Shown here in pieces: positions 15,101-28,763 of a DNA stretch of 64,000 nt. The notes beneath the pieces are model-generated. The model was not told the origin of the DNA. It worked only from the letters and a program-made list of their open reading frames with translations, and did no database searches. The position numbers and the translations under genes were made by a program. This DNA is from Auanema rhodensis (lineage: Eukaryota > Nematoda > Chromadorea > Rhabditida > Rhabditidae): the NCBI GenBank assembly GCA_964057225.1, contig OZ059896.1, positions 5,394,001-5,458,000 of the forward strand, given 5' to 3'. Position 1 is the stretch's first letter; the number at the start of each line of letters is the position of its first letter.

Positions 15101-18100
15101 TAATTTTTGTATTAAGCTTTTCTTAATGTAGTATAGTGCATTCGATGCGGATTTTTAAGCTGCGTCGATCTGTACTATCAGATTTGCGCTAGCTTGAAAA
15201 TGCACCGAGATATGAACTGATATAAGTTCACACTTATATCCTCGATTTTCACCCTGAAGAATTAATTTTTTCGTTGAATTACATTGTCCATCGTTTTTGC
15301 CTTGAAAAAAGGAATCTAAAAACATCTACTTTTCGCTATATTATTTTGAAATTTTTCGAAAAAATTTTTGTCAAAATGTTTTTGGAAGCAATTTTGAGTG
15401 TACATGGAAACTCAACATACACTAATGCATCATTTTTCAAACGATCATAACTAATTTTTGTATTAAGCGTTTCTCAATGTAGTATAGTGCATTCGATGCG
15501 GATTTTTAAGCTGCGTCGATCTGTACTATCAGATTTGCGCTAGCTTGAAAATGCACCGAGATATCAACTGATATAAGTTCACACCTATATCCTCGATTTT
15601 CACCCTGAAGAATTAATTTTTTCGTTGAATAACATTGTCCATCGTTTTTGCCTTGAAAAAAGGAATCTAAAAACATCTACTTTTCGCTAAATTATTTTGA
15701 AATTTTTCGAAAAAATTTTTGTCAAAATGTTTTTGGAAGCAATTTTGAGTGTACATGGAAACTCAACATACACTAATGCATCATTTTTCAAACGATCATA
15801 ACTTATTTTTGTATTAAGCGTTTCTCAATGTAGTATAGTGCATTCGATGCGGATTTTTAAGCTGCGTCGATCTGTACTATCAGATTTGCGCTAGCTTGAA
15901 AATGCACCGAGATATGAACTGATATAAGTTCACACTTATATCCTCGATTTTCACCCTGAAGAATTAATTTTTTCGTTGAATAACATTGTCCATCGTTTTT
16001 GCCTTGAAAAAAGGAATCTAAAAACATCTACTTTTCGCTAAATTATTTTGAAATTTTTCGAAAAAATTTTTGTCAAAATGTTTTTGGAAGCAATTTTGAG
16101 TGTACATGGAAACTCAACATACACTATTGCATCATTTTTCAAACGATCATAACTAATTTTTGTATTAAGCTTTTCTTAATGTAGTATAGTGCATTTGATG
16201 CGGATTTTTAAGCTGCGTCGATCTGTACTATCAGATTTGCGCTAGCTTGAAAATGCACCGAGATATGAACTGATATAAGTTCACACTTATATCCTCGATT
16301 TTCACCCTGAAGAATTAATTTTTTCGTTGAATAACATTGTCCATCGTTTTTGCCTCAAAAAAAGGAATCTAAAAACATCTACTTTTCGCTAAATTATTTT
16401 GAAATTTTTCGAAAAAATTTTTGTCAAAATGTTTTTGGAAGCAATTTTGAGTGTACATGGAAACTCAACATACACTAATGCATCATTTTTCAAACGATCA
16501 TAACTTATTTTTGTATTAAGCGTTTCTCAATGTAGTATAGTGCATTCGATGCGGATTTTTAAGCTGCGTCGATCTGTACTATCAGATTTGCGCTAGCTTG
16601 AAAATGCACCGAGATATGAACTGATATAAGTTCACACTTATATCCTCGATTTTCACCCTGAAGAATTAATTTTTTCGTTGAATTACATTGTCCATCGTTT
16701 TTGCCTTGAAAAAAGGAATCTAAAAACATCTACTTTTCGCTAAATTATCTTGAAATTTTTCGAAAAAATTTTTGTCAAAATGTTTTTGGAAGCAATTTTG
16801 AGTGTACATGGAAACTCAACATACACTAATGCATCATTTTTCAAACGATCATAACTTATTTTTGTATTAAGCGTTTCTCAATGTAGTATAGTGCATTCGA
16901 TGCGGATTTTTAAGCTGCGTCGATCTGTACTATCAGATTTGCGCTAGCTTGAAAATGCACCGAGATATGAACTGATATAAGTTCACACTTATATCCTCGA
17001 TTTTCACCCTGAAGAATTAATTTTTTCGTTGAATTACATTGTCCATCGTTTTTGCCTTGAAAAAAGGAATCTAAAAACATCTACTTTTCGCTAAATTATT
17101 TTGAAATTTTTCGAAAAAATTTTTGTCAAAATGTTTTTGGAAGCAATTTTGAGTGTACATGGAAACTCAACATACACTATTGCATCATTTTTCAAACGAT
17201 CATAACTAATTTTTGTATTAAGCTTTTCTTAATGTAGTATAGTGCATTTGATGCGGATTTTTAAGCTGCGTCGATCTGTACTATCAGATTTGCGCTAGCT
17301 TGAAAATGCACCGAGATATGAACTGATATAAGTTCACACTTATATCCTCGATTTTCACCCTGAAGAATTAATTTTTTCGTTGAATTACATTGTCCATCGT
17401 TTTTGCCTTGAAAAAAGGAATCTAAAAACATCTACTTTTCGCTAAATTATTTTGAAATTTTTCGAAAAAATTTTTGTCAAAATGTTTTTGGAAGCAATTT
17501 TGAGTGTACATGGAAACTCAACATACACTAATGCATCATTTTTCAAACGATCATAACTTATTTTTGTATTAAGCGTTTCTCAATGTAGTATAGTGCATTC
17601 GATGCGGATTTTTAAGCTGCGTCGATCTGTACTATCAGATTTGCGCTAGCTTGAAAATGCACCGAGATGTGAACTGATATAAGTTCACACTTATATCCTC
17701 GATTTTCACCCTGAAGAATTAATTTTTTCGTTGAATTACATTGTCCATCGTTTTTGCCTTGAAAAAAGGAATCTAAAAACATCTACTTTTCGCTAAATTA
17801 TTTTGAAATTTTTCGAAAAAATTTTTGTCAAAATGTTTTTGGAAGCAATTTTGAGTGTACATGGAAACTCAACATACACTAATGCATCATTTTTCAAACG
17901 ATCATAACTAATTTTTGTATTAAGCGTTTCTCAATGTAGTATAGTGCATTCGATGCGGATTTTTAAGCTGCGTCGATCTGTACTATCAGATTTGCGCTAG
18001 CTTGAAAATGCACCGAGATATCAACTGATATAAGTTCACACCTATATCCTCGATTTTCACCCTGAAGAATTAATTTTTTCGTTGAATAACATTGTCCATC

Positions 18101-21100
18101 GTTTTTGCCTTGAAAAAAGGAATCTAAAAACATCTACTTTTTGCTAAATTATTTTGAAATTTTTCGAAAAAATTTTTGTCAAAATGTTTTTGGAAGCAAT
18201 TTTGAGTGTACATGGAAACTCAACATACACTAATGCATCATTTTTCAAACGATCATAACTTATTTTTGTATTAAGCGTTTCTCAATGTAGTATAGTGCAT
18301 TCGATGCGGATTTTTAAGCTGCGTCGATCTGTACTATCAGATTTGCGCTAGCTTGAAAATGCACCGAGATATGAACTGATATAAGTTCACACTTATATCC
18401 TCGATTTTCACCCTGAAGAATTAATTTTTTCGTTGAATTACATTGTCCATCGTTTTTGCCTTGAAAAAAGGAATCTAAAAACATCTACTTTTCGCTATAT
18501 TATTTTGAAATTTTTCGAAAAAATTTTTGTCAAAATGTTTTTGGAAGCAATTTTGAGTGTACATGGAAACTCAACATACACTAATGCATCATTTTTCAAA
18601 CGATCATAACTAATTTTTGTATTAAGCGTTTCTCAATGTAGTATAGTGCATTCGATGCGGATTTTTAAGCTGCGTCGATCTGTAATATCAGATTTGCGCT
18701 AGCTGGAAAATGCACCGAGATATCAACTGATATAAGTTCACACCTATATCCTCGATTTTCACCCTGAAGAATTAATTTTTTCGTTGAATAACATTGTCCA
18801 TCGTTTTTGCCTTGAAAAAAGGAATCTAAAAACATCTACTTTTTGCTAAATTATTTTGAAATTTTTCGAAAAAATTTTTGTCAAAATGTTTTTGGAAGCA
18901 ATTTTGAGTGTACATGGAAACTCAACATACACTAATGCATCATTTTTCAAACGATCATAACTTATTTTTGTATTAAGCGTTTCTCAATGTAGTATAGTGC
19001 ATTCGATGCGGATTTTTAAGCTGCGTCGATCTGTACTATCAGATTTGCGCTAGCTTGAAAATGCACCGAGATATGAACTGATATAAGTTCACACTTATAT
19101 CCTCGATTTTCACCCTGAAGAATTAATTTTTTCGTTGAATAACATTGTCCATCGTTTTTGCCTTGAAAAAAGGAATCTAAAAACATCTACTTTTCGCTAA
19201 ATTATTTTGAAATTTTTCGAAAAAATTTTTGTCAAAATGTTTTTGGAAGCAATTTTGAGTGTACATGGAAACTCAACATACACTATTGCATCATTTTTCA
19301 AACGATCATAACTAATTTTTGTATTAAGCTTTTCTTAATGTAGTATAGTGCATTTGATGCGGATTTTTAAGCTGCGTCGATCTGTACTATCAGATTTGCG
19401 CTAGCTTGAAAATGCACCGAGATATGAACTGATATAAGTTCACACTTATATCCTCGATTTTCACCCTGAAGAATTAATTTTTTCGTTGAATAACATTGTC
19501 CATCGTTTTTGCCTCAAAAAAAGGAATCTAAAAACATCTACTTTTCGCTAAATTATTTTGAAATTTTTCGAAAAAATTTTTGTCAAAATGTTTTTGGAAG
19601 CAATTTTGAGTGTACATGGAAACTCAACATACACTAATGCATCATTTTTCAAACGATCATAACTTATTTTTGTATTAAGCGTTTCTCAATGTAGTATAGT
19701 GCATTCGATGCGGATTTTTAAGCTGCGTCGATCTGTACTATCAGATTTGCGCTAGCTTGAAAATGCACCGAGATATGAACTGATATAAGTTCACACTTAT
19801 ATCCTCGATTTTCACCCTGAAGAATTAATTTTTTCGTTGAATTACATTGTCCATCGTTTTTGCCTTGAAAAAAGGAATCTAAAAACATCTACTTTTCGCT
19901 AAATTATCTTGAAATTTTTCGAAAAAATTTTTGTCAAAATGTTTTTGGAAGCAATTTTGAGTGTACATGGAAACTCAACATACACTATTGCATCATTTTT
20001 CAAACGATCATAACTAATTTTTGTATTAAGCTTTTCTTAATGTAGTATAGTGCATTTGATGCGGATTTTTAAGCTGCGTCGATCTGTACTATCAGATTTG
20101 CGCTAGCTTGAAAATGCACCGAGATATGAACTGATATAAGTTCACACTTATATCCTCGATTTTCACCCTGAAGAATTAATTTTTTCGTTGAATAACATTG
20201 TCCATCGTTTTTGCCTCAAAAAAAGGAATCTAAAAACATCTACTTTTCGCTAAATTATTTTGAAATTTTTCGAAAAAATTTTTGTCAAAATGTTTTTGGA
20301 AGCAATTTTGAGTGTACATGGAAACTCAACATACACTATTGCATCATTTTTCAAACGATCATAACTAATTTTTGTATTAAGCTTTTCTTAATGTAGTATA
20401 GTGCATTCGATGCGGATTTTTAAGCTGCGTCGATCTGTACTATCAGATTTGCGCTAGCTTGAAAATGCACCGAGATATCAACTGATATAAGTTCACACCT
20501 ATATCCTCGATTTTCACCCTGAAGAATTAATTTTTTCGTTGAATAACATTGTCCATCGTTTTTGCCTTGAAAAAAGGAATCTAAAAACATCTACTTTTTG
20601 CTAAATTATTTTGAAATTTTTCGAAAAAATTTTTGTCAAAATGTTTTTGGAAGCAATTTTGAGTGTACATGGAAACTCAACATACACTAATGCATCATTT
20701 TTCAAACGATCATAACTTATTTTTGTATTAAGCGTTTCTCAATGTAGTATAGTGCATTCGATGCGGATTTTTAAGCTGCGTCGATCTGTACTATCAGATT
20801 TGCGCTAGCTTGAAAATGCACCGAGATATGAACTGATATAAGTTCACACTTATATCCTCGATTTTCACCCTGAAGAATTAATTTTTTCGTTGAATTACAT
20901 TGTCCATCGTTTTTGCCTTGAAAAAAGGAATCTAAAAACATCTACTTTTCGCTATATTATTTTGAAATTTTTCGAAAAAATTTTTGTCAAAATGTTTTTG
21001 GAAGCAATTTTGAGTGTACATGGAAACTCAACATACACTAATGCATCATTTTTCAAACGATCATAACTTATTTTTGTATTAAGCGTTTCTCAATGTAGTA

Positions 21101-24100
21101 TAGTGCATTCGATGCGGATTTTTAAGCTGCGTCGATCTGTACTATCAGATTTGCGCTAGCTTGAAAATGCACCGAGATATCAACTGATATAAGTTCACAC
21201 TTATATCCTCGATTTTCACCCTGAAGAATTAATTTTTTCGTTGAATAACATTGTCCATCGTTTTTGCCTTGAAAAAAGGAATCTAAAAACATCTACTTTT
21301 CGCTAAATTATTTTGAAATTTTTCGAAAAAATTTTTGTCAAAATGTTTTTGGAAGCAATTTTGAGTGTACATGGAAACTCAACATACACTATTGCATCAT
21401 TTTTCAAACGATCATAACTAATTTTTGTATTAAGCTTTTCTTAATGTAGTATAGTGCATTTGATGCGGATTTTTAAGCTGCGTCGATCTGTACTATCAGA
21501 TTTGCGCTAGCTTGAAAATGCACCGAGATATGAACTGATATAAGTTCACACTTATATCCTCGATTTTCACCCTGAAGAATTAATTTTTTCGTTGAATAAC
21601 ATTGTCCATCGTTTTTGCCTCAAAAAAAGGAATCTAAAAACATCTACTTTTCGCTAAATTATTTTGAAATTTTTCGAAAAAATTTTTGTCAAAATGTTTT
21701 TGGAAGCAATTTTGAGTGTACATGGAAACTCAACATACACTAATGCATCATTTTTCAAACGATCATAACTTATTTTTGTATTAAGCGTTTCTCAATGTAG
21801 TATAGTGCATTCGATGCGGATTTTTAAGCTGCGTCGATCTGTACTATCAGATTTGCGCTAGCTTGAAAATGCACCGAGATATCAACTGATATAAGTTCAC
21901 ACTTATATCCTCGATTTTCACCCTGAAGAATTAATTTTTTCGTTGAATAACATTGTCCATCGTTTTTGCCTCAAAAAAAGGAATCTAAAAACATCTACTT
22001 TTCGCTAAATTATTTTGAAATTTTTCGAAAAAATTTTTGTCAAAATGTTTTTGGAAGCAATTTTGAGTGTACATGGAAACTCAACATACACTATTGCATC
22101 ATTTTTCAAACGATCATAACTAATTTTTGTATTAAGCTTTTCTTAATGTAGTATAGTGTATTTGATGCGGATTTTTAAGCTGCGTCGATCTGTACTATCA
22201 GATTTGCGCTAGCTTGAAAATGCACCGAGATATGAACTGATATAAGTTCACACTTATATCCTCGATTTTCACCCTGAAGAATTAATTTTTTCGTTGAATT
22301 ACATTGTCCATCGTTTTTGCCTTGAAAAAAGGAATCTAAAAACATCTACTTTTCGCTAAATTATCTTGAAATTTTTCGAAAAAATTTTTGTCAAAATGTT
22401 TTTGGAAGCAATTTTGAGTGTACATGGAAACTCAACATACACTAATGCATCATTTTTCAAACGATCATAACTTATTTTTGTATTAAGCGTTTCTCAATGT
22501 AGTATAGTGCATTCGATGCGGATTTTTAAGCTGCGTCGATCTGTACTATCAGATTTGCGCTAGCTTGAAAATGCACCGAGATATGAACTGATATAAGTTC
22601 ACACTTATATCCTCGATTTTCACCCTGAAGAATTAATTTTTTCGTTGAATTACATTGTCCATCGTTTTTGCCTTGAAAAAAGGAATCTAAAAACATCTAC
22701 TTTTCGCTAAATTATCTTGAAATTTTTCGAAAAAATTTTTGTCAAAATGTTTTTGGAAGCAATTTTGAGTGTACATGGAAACTCAACATACACTATTGCA
22801 TCATTTTTCAAACGATCATAACTAATTTTTGTATTAAGCTTTTCTTAATGTAGTATAGTGCATTTGATGCGGATTTTTAAGCTGCGTCGATCTGTACTAT
22901 CAGATTTGCGCTAGCTTGAAAATGCACCGAGATATGAACTGATATAAGTTCACACTTATATCCTCGATTTTCACCCTGAAGAATTAATTTTTTCGTTGAA
23001 TAACATTGTCCATCGTTTTTGCCTCAAAAAAAGGAATCTAAAAACATCTACTTTTCGCTAAATTATTTTGAAATTTTTCGAAAAAATTTTTGTCAAAATG
23101 TTTTTGGAAGCAATTTTGAGTGTACATGGAAACTCAACATACACTATTGCATCATTTTTCAAACGATCATAACTAATTTTTGTATTAAGCTTTTCTTAAT
23201 GTAGTATAGTGCATTCGATGCGGATTTTTAAGCTGCGTCGATCTGTACTATCAGATTTGCGCTAGCTTGAAAATGCACCGAGATATCAACTGATATAAGT
23301 TCACACCTATATCCTCGATTTTCACCCTGAAGAATTAATTTTTTCGTTGAATACCATTGTCCATCGTTTTTGCCTTGAAAAAAGGAATCTAAAAACATCT
23401 ACTTTTTGCTAAATTATTTTGAAATTTTTCGAAAAAATTTTTGTCAAAATGTTTTTGGAAGCAATTTTGAGTGTACATGGAAACTCAACATACACTAATG
23501 CATCATTTTTCAAACGATCATAACTTATTTTTGTATTAAGCGTTTCTCAATGTAGTATAGTGCATTCGATGCGGATTTTTAAGCTGCGTCGATCTGTACT
23601 ATCAGATTTGCGCTAGCTTGAAAATGCACCGAGATATGAACTGATATAAGTTCACACTTATATCCTCGATTTTCACCCTGAAGAATTAATTTTTTCGTTG
23701 AATTACATTGTCCATCGTTTTTGCCTTGAAAAAAGGAATCTAAAAACATCTACTTTTCGCTATATTATTTTGAAATTTTTCGAAAAAATTTTTGTCAAAA
23801 TGTTTTTGGAAGCAATTTTGAGTGTACATGGAAACTCAACATACACTAATGCATCATTTTTCAAACGATCATAACTTATTTTTGTATTAAGCGTTTCTCA
23901 ATGTAGTATAGTGCATTCGATGCGGATTTTTAAGCTGCGTCGATCTGTACTATCAGATTTGCGCTAGCTTGAAAATGCACCGAGATATCAACTGATATAA
24001 GTTCACACTTATATCCTCGATTTTCACCCTGAAGAATTAATTTTTTCGTTGAATAACATTGTCCATCGTTTTTGCCTCAAAAAAAGGAATCTAAAAACAT

Positions 24101-27100
24101 CTACTTTTCGCTAAATTATTTTGAAATTTTTCGAAAAAATTTTTGTCAAAATGTTTTTGGAAGCAATTTTGAGTGTACATGGAAACTCAACATACACTAT
24201 TGCATCATTTTTCAAACGATCATAACTAATTTTTGTATTAAGCTTTTCTTAATGTAGTATAGTGCATTCGATGCGGATTTTTAAGCTGCGTCGATCTGTA
24301 CTATCAGATTTGCGCTAGCTTGAAAATGCACCGAGATATGAACTGATATAAGTTCACACTTATATCCTCGATTTTCACCCTGAAGAATTAATTTTTTCGT
24401 TGAATTACATTGTCCATCGTTTTTGCCTTGAAAAAAGGAATCTAAAAACATCTACTTTTCGCTAAGTTATTTTGAAATTTTTCGAAAAAATTTTTGTCAA
24501 AATGTTTTTGGAAGCAATTTTGAGTGTACATGGAAACTCAACATACACTAATGCATCATTTTTCAAACGATCATAACTTATTTTTGTATTAAGCGTTTCT
24601 CAATGTAGTATAGTGCATTCGATGCGGATTTTTAAGCTGCGTCGATCTGTACTATCAGATTTGCGCTAGCTTGAAAATGCACCGAGATATGAACTGATAT
24701 AAGTTCACACTTATATCCTCGATTTTCACCCTGAAGAATTAATTTTTTCGTTGAATTACATTGTCCATCGTTTTTGCCTTGAAAAAAGGAATCTAAAAAC
24801 ATCTACTTTTTGCTAAATTATTTTGAAATTTTTCGAAAAAATTTTTGTCAAAATGTTTTTGGAAGCAATTTTGAGTGTACATGGAAACTCAACATACACT
24901 AATGCATCATTTTTCAAACGATCATAACTTATTTTTGTATTAAGCGTTTCTCAATGTAGTATAGTGCATTCGATGCGGATTTTTAAGCTGCGTCGATCTG
25001 TACTATCAGATTTGCGCTAGCTTGAAAATGCACCGAGATATCAACTGATATAAGTTCACACTTATATCCTCGATTTTCACCCTGAAGAATTAATTTTTTC
25101 GTTGAATAACATTGTCCATCGTTTTTGCCTCGAAAAAAGGAATCTAAAAACATCTACTTTTCGCTAAATTATTTTGAAATTTTTCGAAAAAATTTTTGTC
25201 AAAATGTTTTTGGAAGCAATTTTGAGTGTACATGGAAACTCAACATACACTAATGCATCATTTTTCAAACGATCATAACTTATTTTTGTATTAAGCGTTT
25301 CTCAATGTAGTATAGTGCATTCGATGCGGATTTTTAAGCTGCGTCGATCTGTACTATCAGATTTGCGCTAGCTTGAAAATGCACCGAGATATCAACTGAT
25401 ATAAGTTCACACTTATATCCTCGATTTTCACCCTGAAGAATTAATTTTTTCGTTGAATAACATTGTCCATCGTTTTTGCCTCAAAAAAAGGAATCTAAAA
25501 ACATCTACTTTTCGCTAAATTATTTTGAAATTTTTCGAAAAAATTTTTGTCAAAATGTTTTTGGAAGCAATTTTGAGTGTACATGGAAACTCAACATACA
25601 CTAATGCATCATTTTTCAAACGATCATAACTTATTTTTGTATTAAGCGTTTCTCAATGTAGTATAGTGCATTCGATGCGGATTTTTAAGCTGCGTCGATC
25701 TGTACTATCAGATTTGCGCTAGCTTGAAAATGCACCGAGATATCAACTGATATAAGTTCACACTTATATCCTCGATTTTCACCCTGAAGAATTGATTTTT
25801 TCGTTGAATTACATTGTCCATCGTTTTTGCCTTGAAAAAAGGAATCTAAAAACATCTACTTTTCGCTAAATTATTTTGAAATTTTTCGAAAAAATTTTTG
25901 TCAAAATGTTTTTGGAAGCAATTTTGAGTGTACATGGAAACTCAACATACACTAATGCATCATTTTTCAAACGATCATAACTATTTTTTGTATTAAGCGT
26001 TTCTCAATGTAGTATAGTGCATTCGATGCGGATTTTTAAGCTGCGTCGATCTGTACTATCAGATTTGCGCTAGCTTGAAAATGCACCGAGATATCAACTG
26101 ATATAAGTTCACACTTATATCCTCGATTTTCACCCTGAAGAATTAATTTTTTCGTTGAATAACATTGTCCATCGTTTTTGCCTTGAAAAAAGGAATCTAA
26201 AAACATCTACTTTTCGCTAAATTATTTTGAAATTTTTCGAAAAAATTTTTGTCAAAATGTTTTTGGAAGCAATTTTGAGTGTACATGGAAACTCAACATA
26301 CACTAATGCATCATTTTCCAAACGATCATAACTAATTTTTGTATTAAGCTTTTCTTAATGTAGTATAGTGCATTCGATGCGGATTTTTAAGCTGCGTCGA
26401 TCTGTACTATCAGATTTGCGCTAGCTTGAAAATGCACCGAGATATGAACTGATATAAGTTCACACTTATATCCTCGATTTTCACCCTGAAGAATTGATTT
26501 TTTCGTTGAATTACATTGTCCATCGTTTTTGCCTTGAAAAAAGGAATCTAAAAACATCTACTTTTCGCTAAATTATTTTGAAATTTTTCGAAAAAATTTT
26601 TGTCAAAATGTTTTTGGAAGCAATTTTGAGTGTACATGGAAACTCAACATACACTAATGCATCATTTTTCAAACGATCATAACTATTTTTTGTATTAAGC
26701 GTTTCTCAATGTAGTATAGTGCATTCGATGCGGATTTTTAAGCTGCGTCGATCTGTACTATCAGATTTGCGCTAGCTTGAAAATGCACCGAGATATCAAC
26801 TGATATAAGTTCACACTTATATCCTCGATTTTCACCCTGAAGAATTAATTTTTTCGTTGAATAACATTGTCCATCGTTTTTGCCTCGAAAAAAGGAATCT
26901 AAAAACATCTACTTTTCGCTAAATTATTTTGAAATTTTTCGAAAAAATTTTTGTCAAAATGTTTTTGGAAGCAATTTTGAGTGTACATGGAAACTCAACA
27001 TACACTAATGCATCATTTTTCAAACGATCATAACTATTTTTTGTATTAAGCGTTTCTCAATGTAGTATAGTGCATTCGATGCGGATTTTTAAGCTGCGTC

Positions 27101-28060
27101 GATCTGTACTATCAGATTTGCGCTAGCTTGAAAATGCACCGAGATATCAACTGATATAAGTTCACACTTATATCCTCGATTTTCACCCTGAAGAATTAAT
27201 TTTTTCGTTGAATAACATTGTCCATCGTTTTTGCCTCGAAAAAAGGAATCTAAAAACATCTACTTTTCGCTAAATTATTTTGAAATTTTTCGAAAAAATT
27301 TTTGTCAAAATGTTTTTGGAAGCAATTTTGAGTGTACATGGAAACTCAACATACACTAATGCATCATTTTTCAAACGATCATAACTAATTTTTGTATTAA
27401 GCGTTTCTCAATGTAGTATAGTGCATTCGATGCGGATTTTTAAGCTGCGTCGATCTGTACTATCAGATTTGCGCTAGCTTGAAAATGCACCGAGATATGA
27501 ACTGATATAAGTTCACACTTATATCCTCGATTTTCACCCTGAAGAATTAATTTTTTCGTTGAATTACATTGTCCATCGTTTTTGCCTTGAAAAAAGGAAT
27601 CTAAAAACATCTACTTTTCGCTAAATTATTTTGAAATTTTTCGAAAAAATTTTTGTCAAAATGTTTTTGGAAGCAATTTTGAGTGTACATGGAAACTCAA
27701 CATACACTATTGCATCATTTTTCAAACGATCATAACTAATTTTTGTATTAAGCTTTTCTTAATGTAGTATAGTGCATTCGATGCGGATTTTTAAGCTGCG
27801 TCGATCTGTACTATCAGATTTGCGCTAGCTTGAAAATGCACCGAGATATCAACTGATATAAGTTCACACTTATATCCTCGATTTTCACCCTGAAGAATTA
27901 ATTTTTTCGTTGAATTACATTGTCCATCGTTTTTGCCTTGAAAAAAGGAATCTAAAAACATCTACTTTTCGCTATATTATTTTGAAATTTTTCGAAAAAA
28001 TTTTTGTCAAAATGTTTTTGGAAGCAATTTTGAGTGTACATGGAAACTCAACATACACTA

Positions 28061-28763
28061 GTGCATCATTTTTCAAACGATCATAACTTATTTTTATATT
28101 AAGCGTTTCTCAATGTAGTATAGTGCATTCGATGCGGATTTTTAAGCTGCGTCGATCTGTACTATCAGATTTGCGCTAGCTTGAAAATGCACCGAGATAT
28201 GAACTGATATAAGTTCACACTTATATCCTCGATTTTCACCCTGAAGAATTAATTTTTTCGTTGAATAACATTGTCCATCGTTTTTGCCTCGAAAAAAGGA
28301 ATCTAAAAACATCTACTTTTCGCTAAATTATTTTGAAATTTTTCGAAAAAATTTTTGTCAAAATGTTTTTGGAAGCAATTTTGAGTGTACATGGAAACTC
28401 AACATACACTATTGCATCATTTTTCAAACGATCATAACTAATTTTTGTATTAAGCTTTTCTTAATGTAGTATAGTGCATTCGATGCGGATTTTTAAGCTG
28501 CGTCGATCTGTACTATCAGATTTGCGCTAGCTTGAAAATGCACCGAGATATGAACTGATATAAGTTCACACTTATATCCTCGATTTTCACCCTGAAGAAT
28601 TAATTTTTTCGTTGAATTACATTGTCCATCGTTTTTGCCTTGAAAAAAGGAATCTAAAAACATCTACTTTTCGCTATATTATTTTGAAATTTTTCGAAAA
28701 AATTTTTGTCAAAATGTTTTTGGAAGCAATTTTGAGTGTACATGGAAACTCAACATACACTAG
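28061..28763 (+). repeat. Recent 702-bp dimer duplication in satellite A
   Basis: Two marker combinations rare in the array, ACTAGTGCATC and TTATTTTTATATT, occur together near 28061 and again exactly 702 bp later near 28763. Both are followed by the same neighbouring monomer type (GCCTCG with CACTATTGCATC and AAGCTTTTCTTAAT). The shared private variants show that a two-monomer block was copied recently, as expected for unequal crossover or replication slippage in a satellite. Confidence 0.8.
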
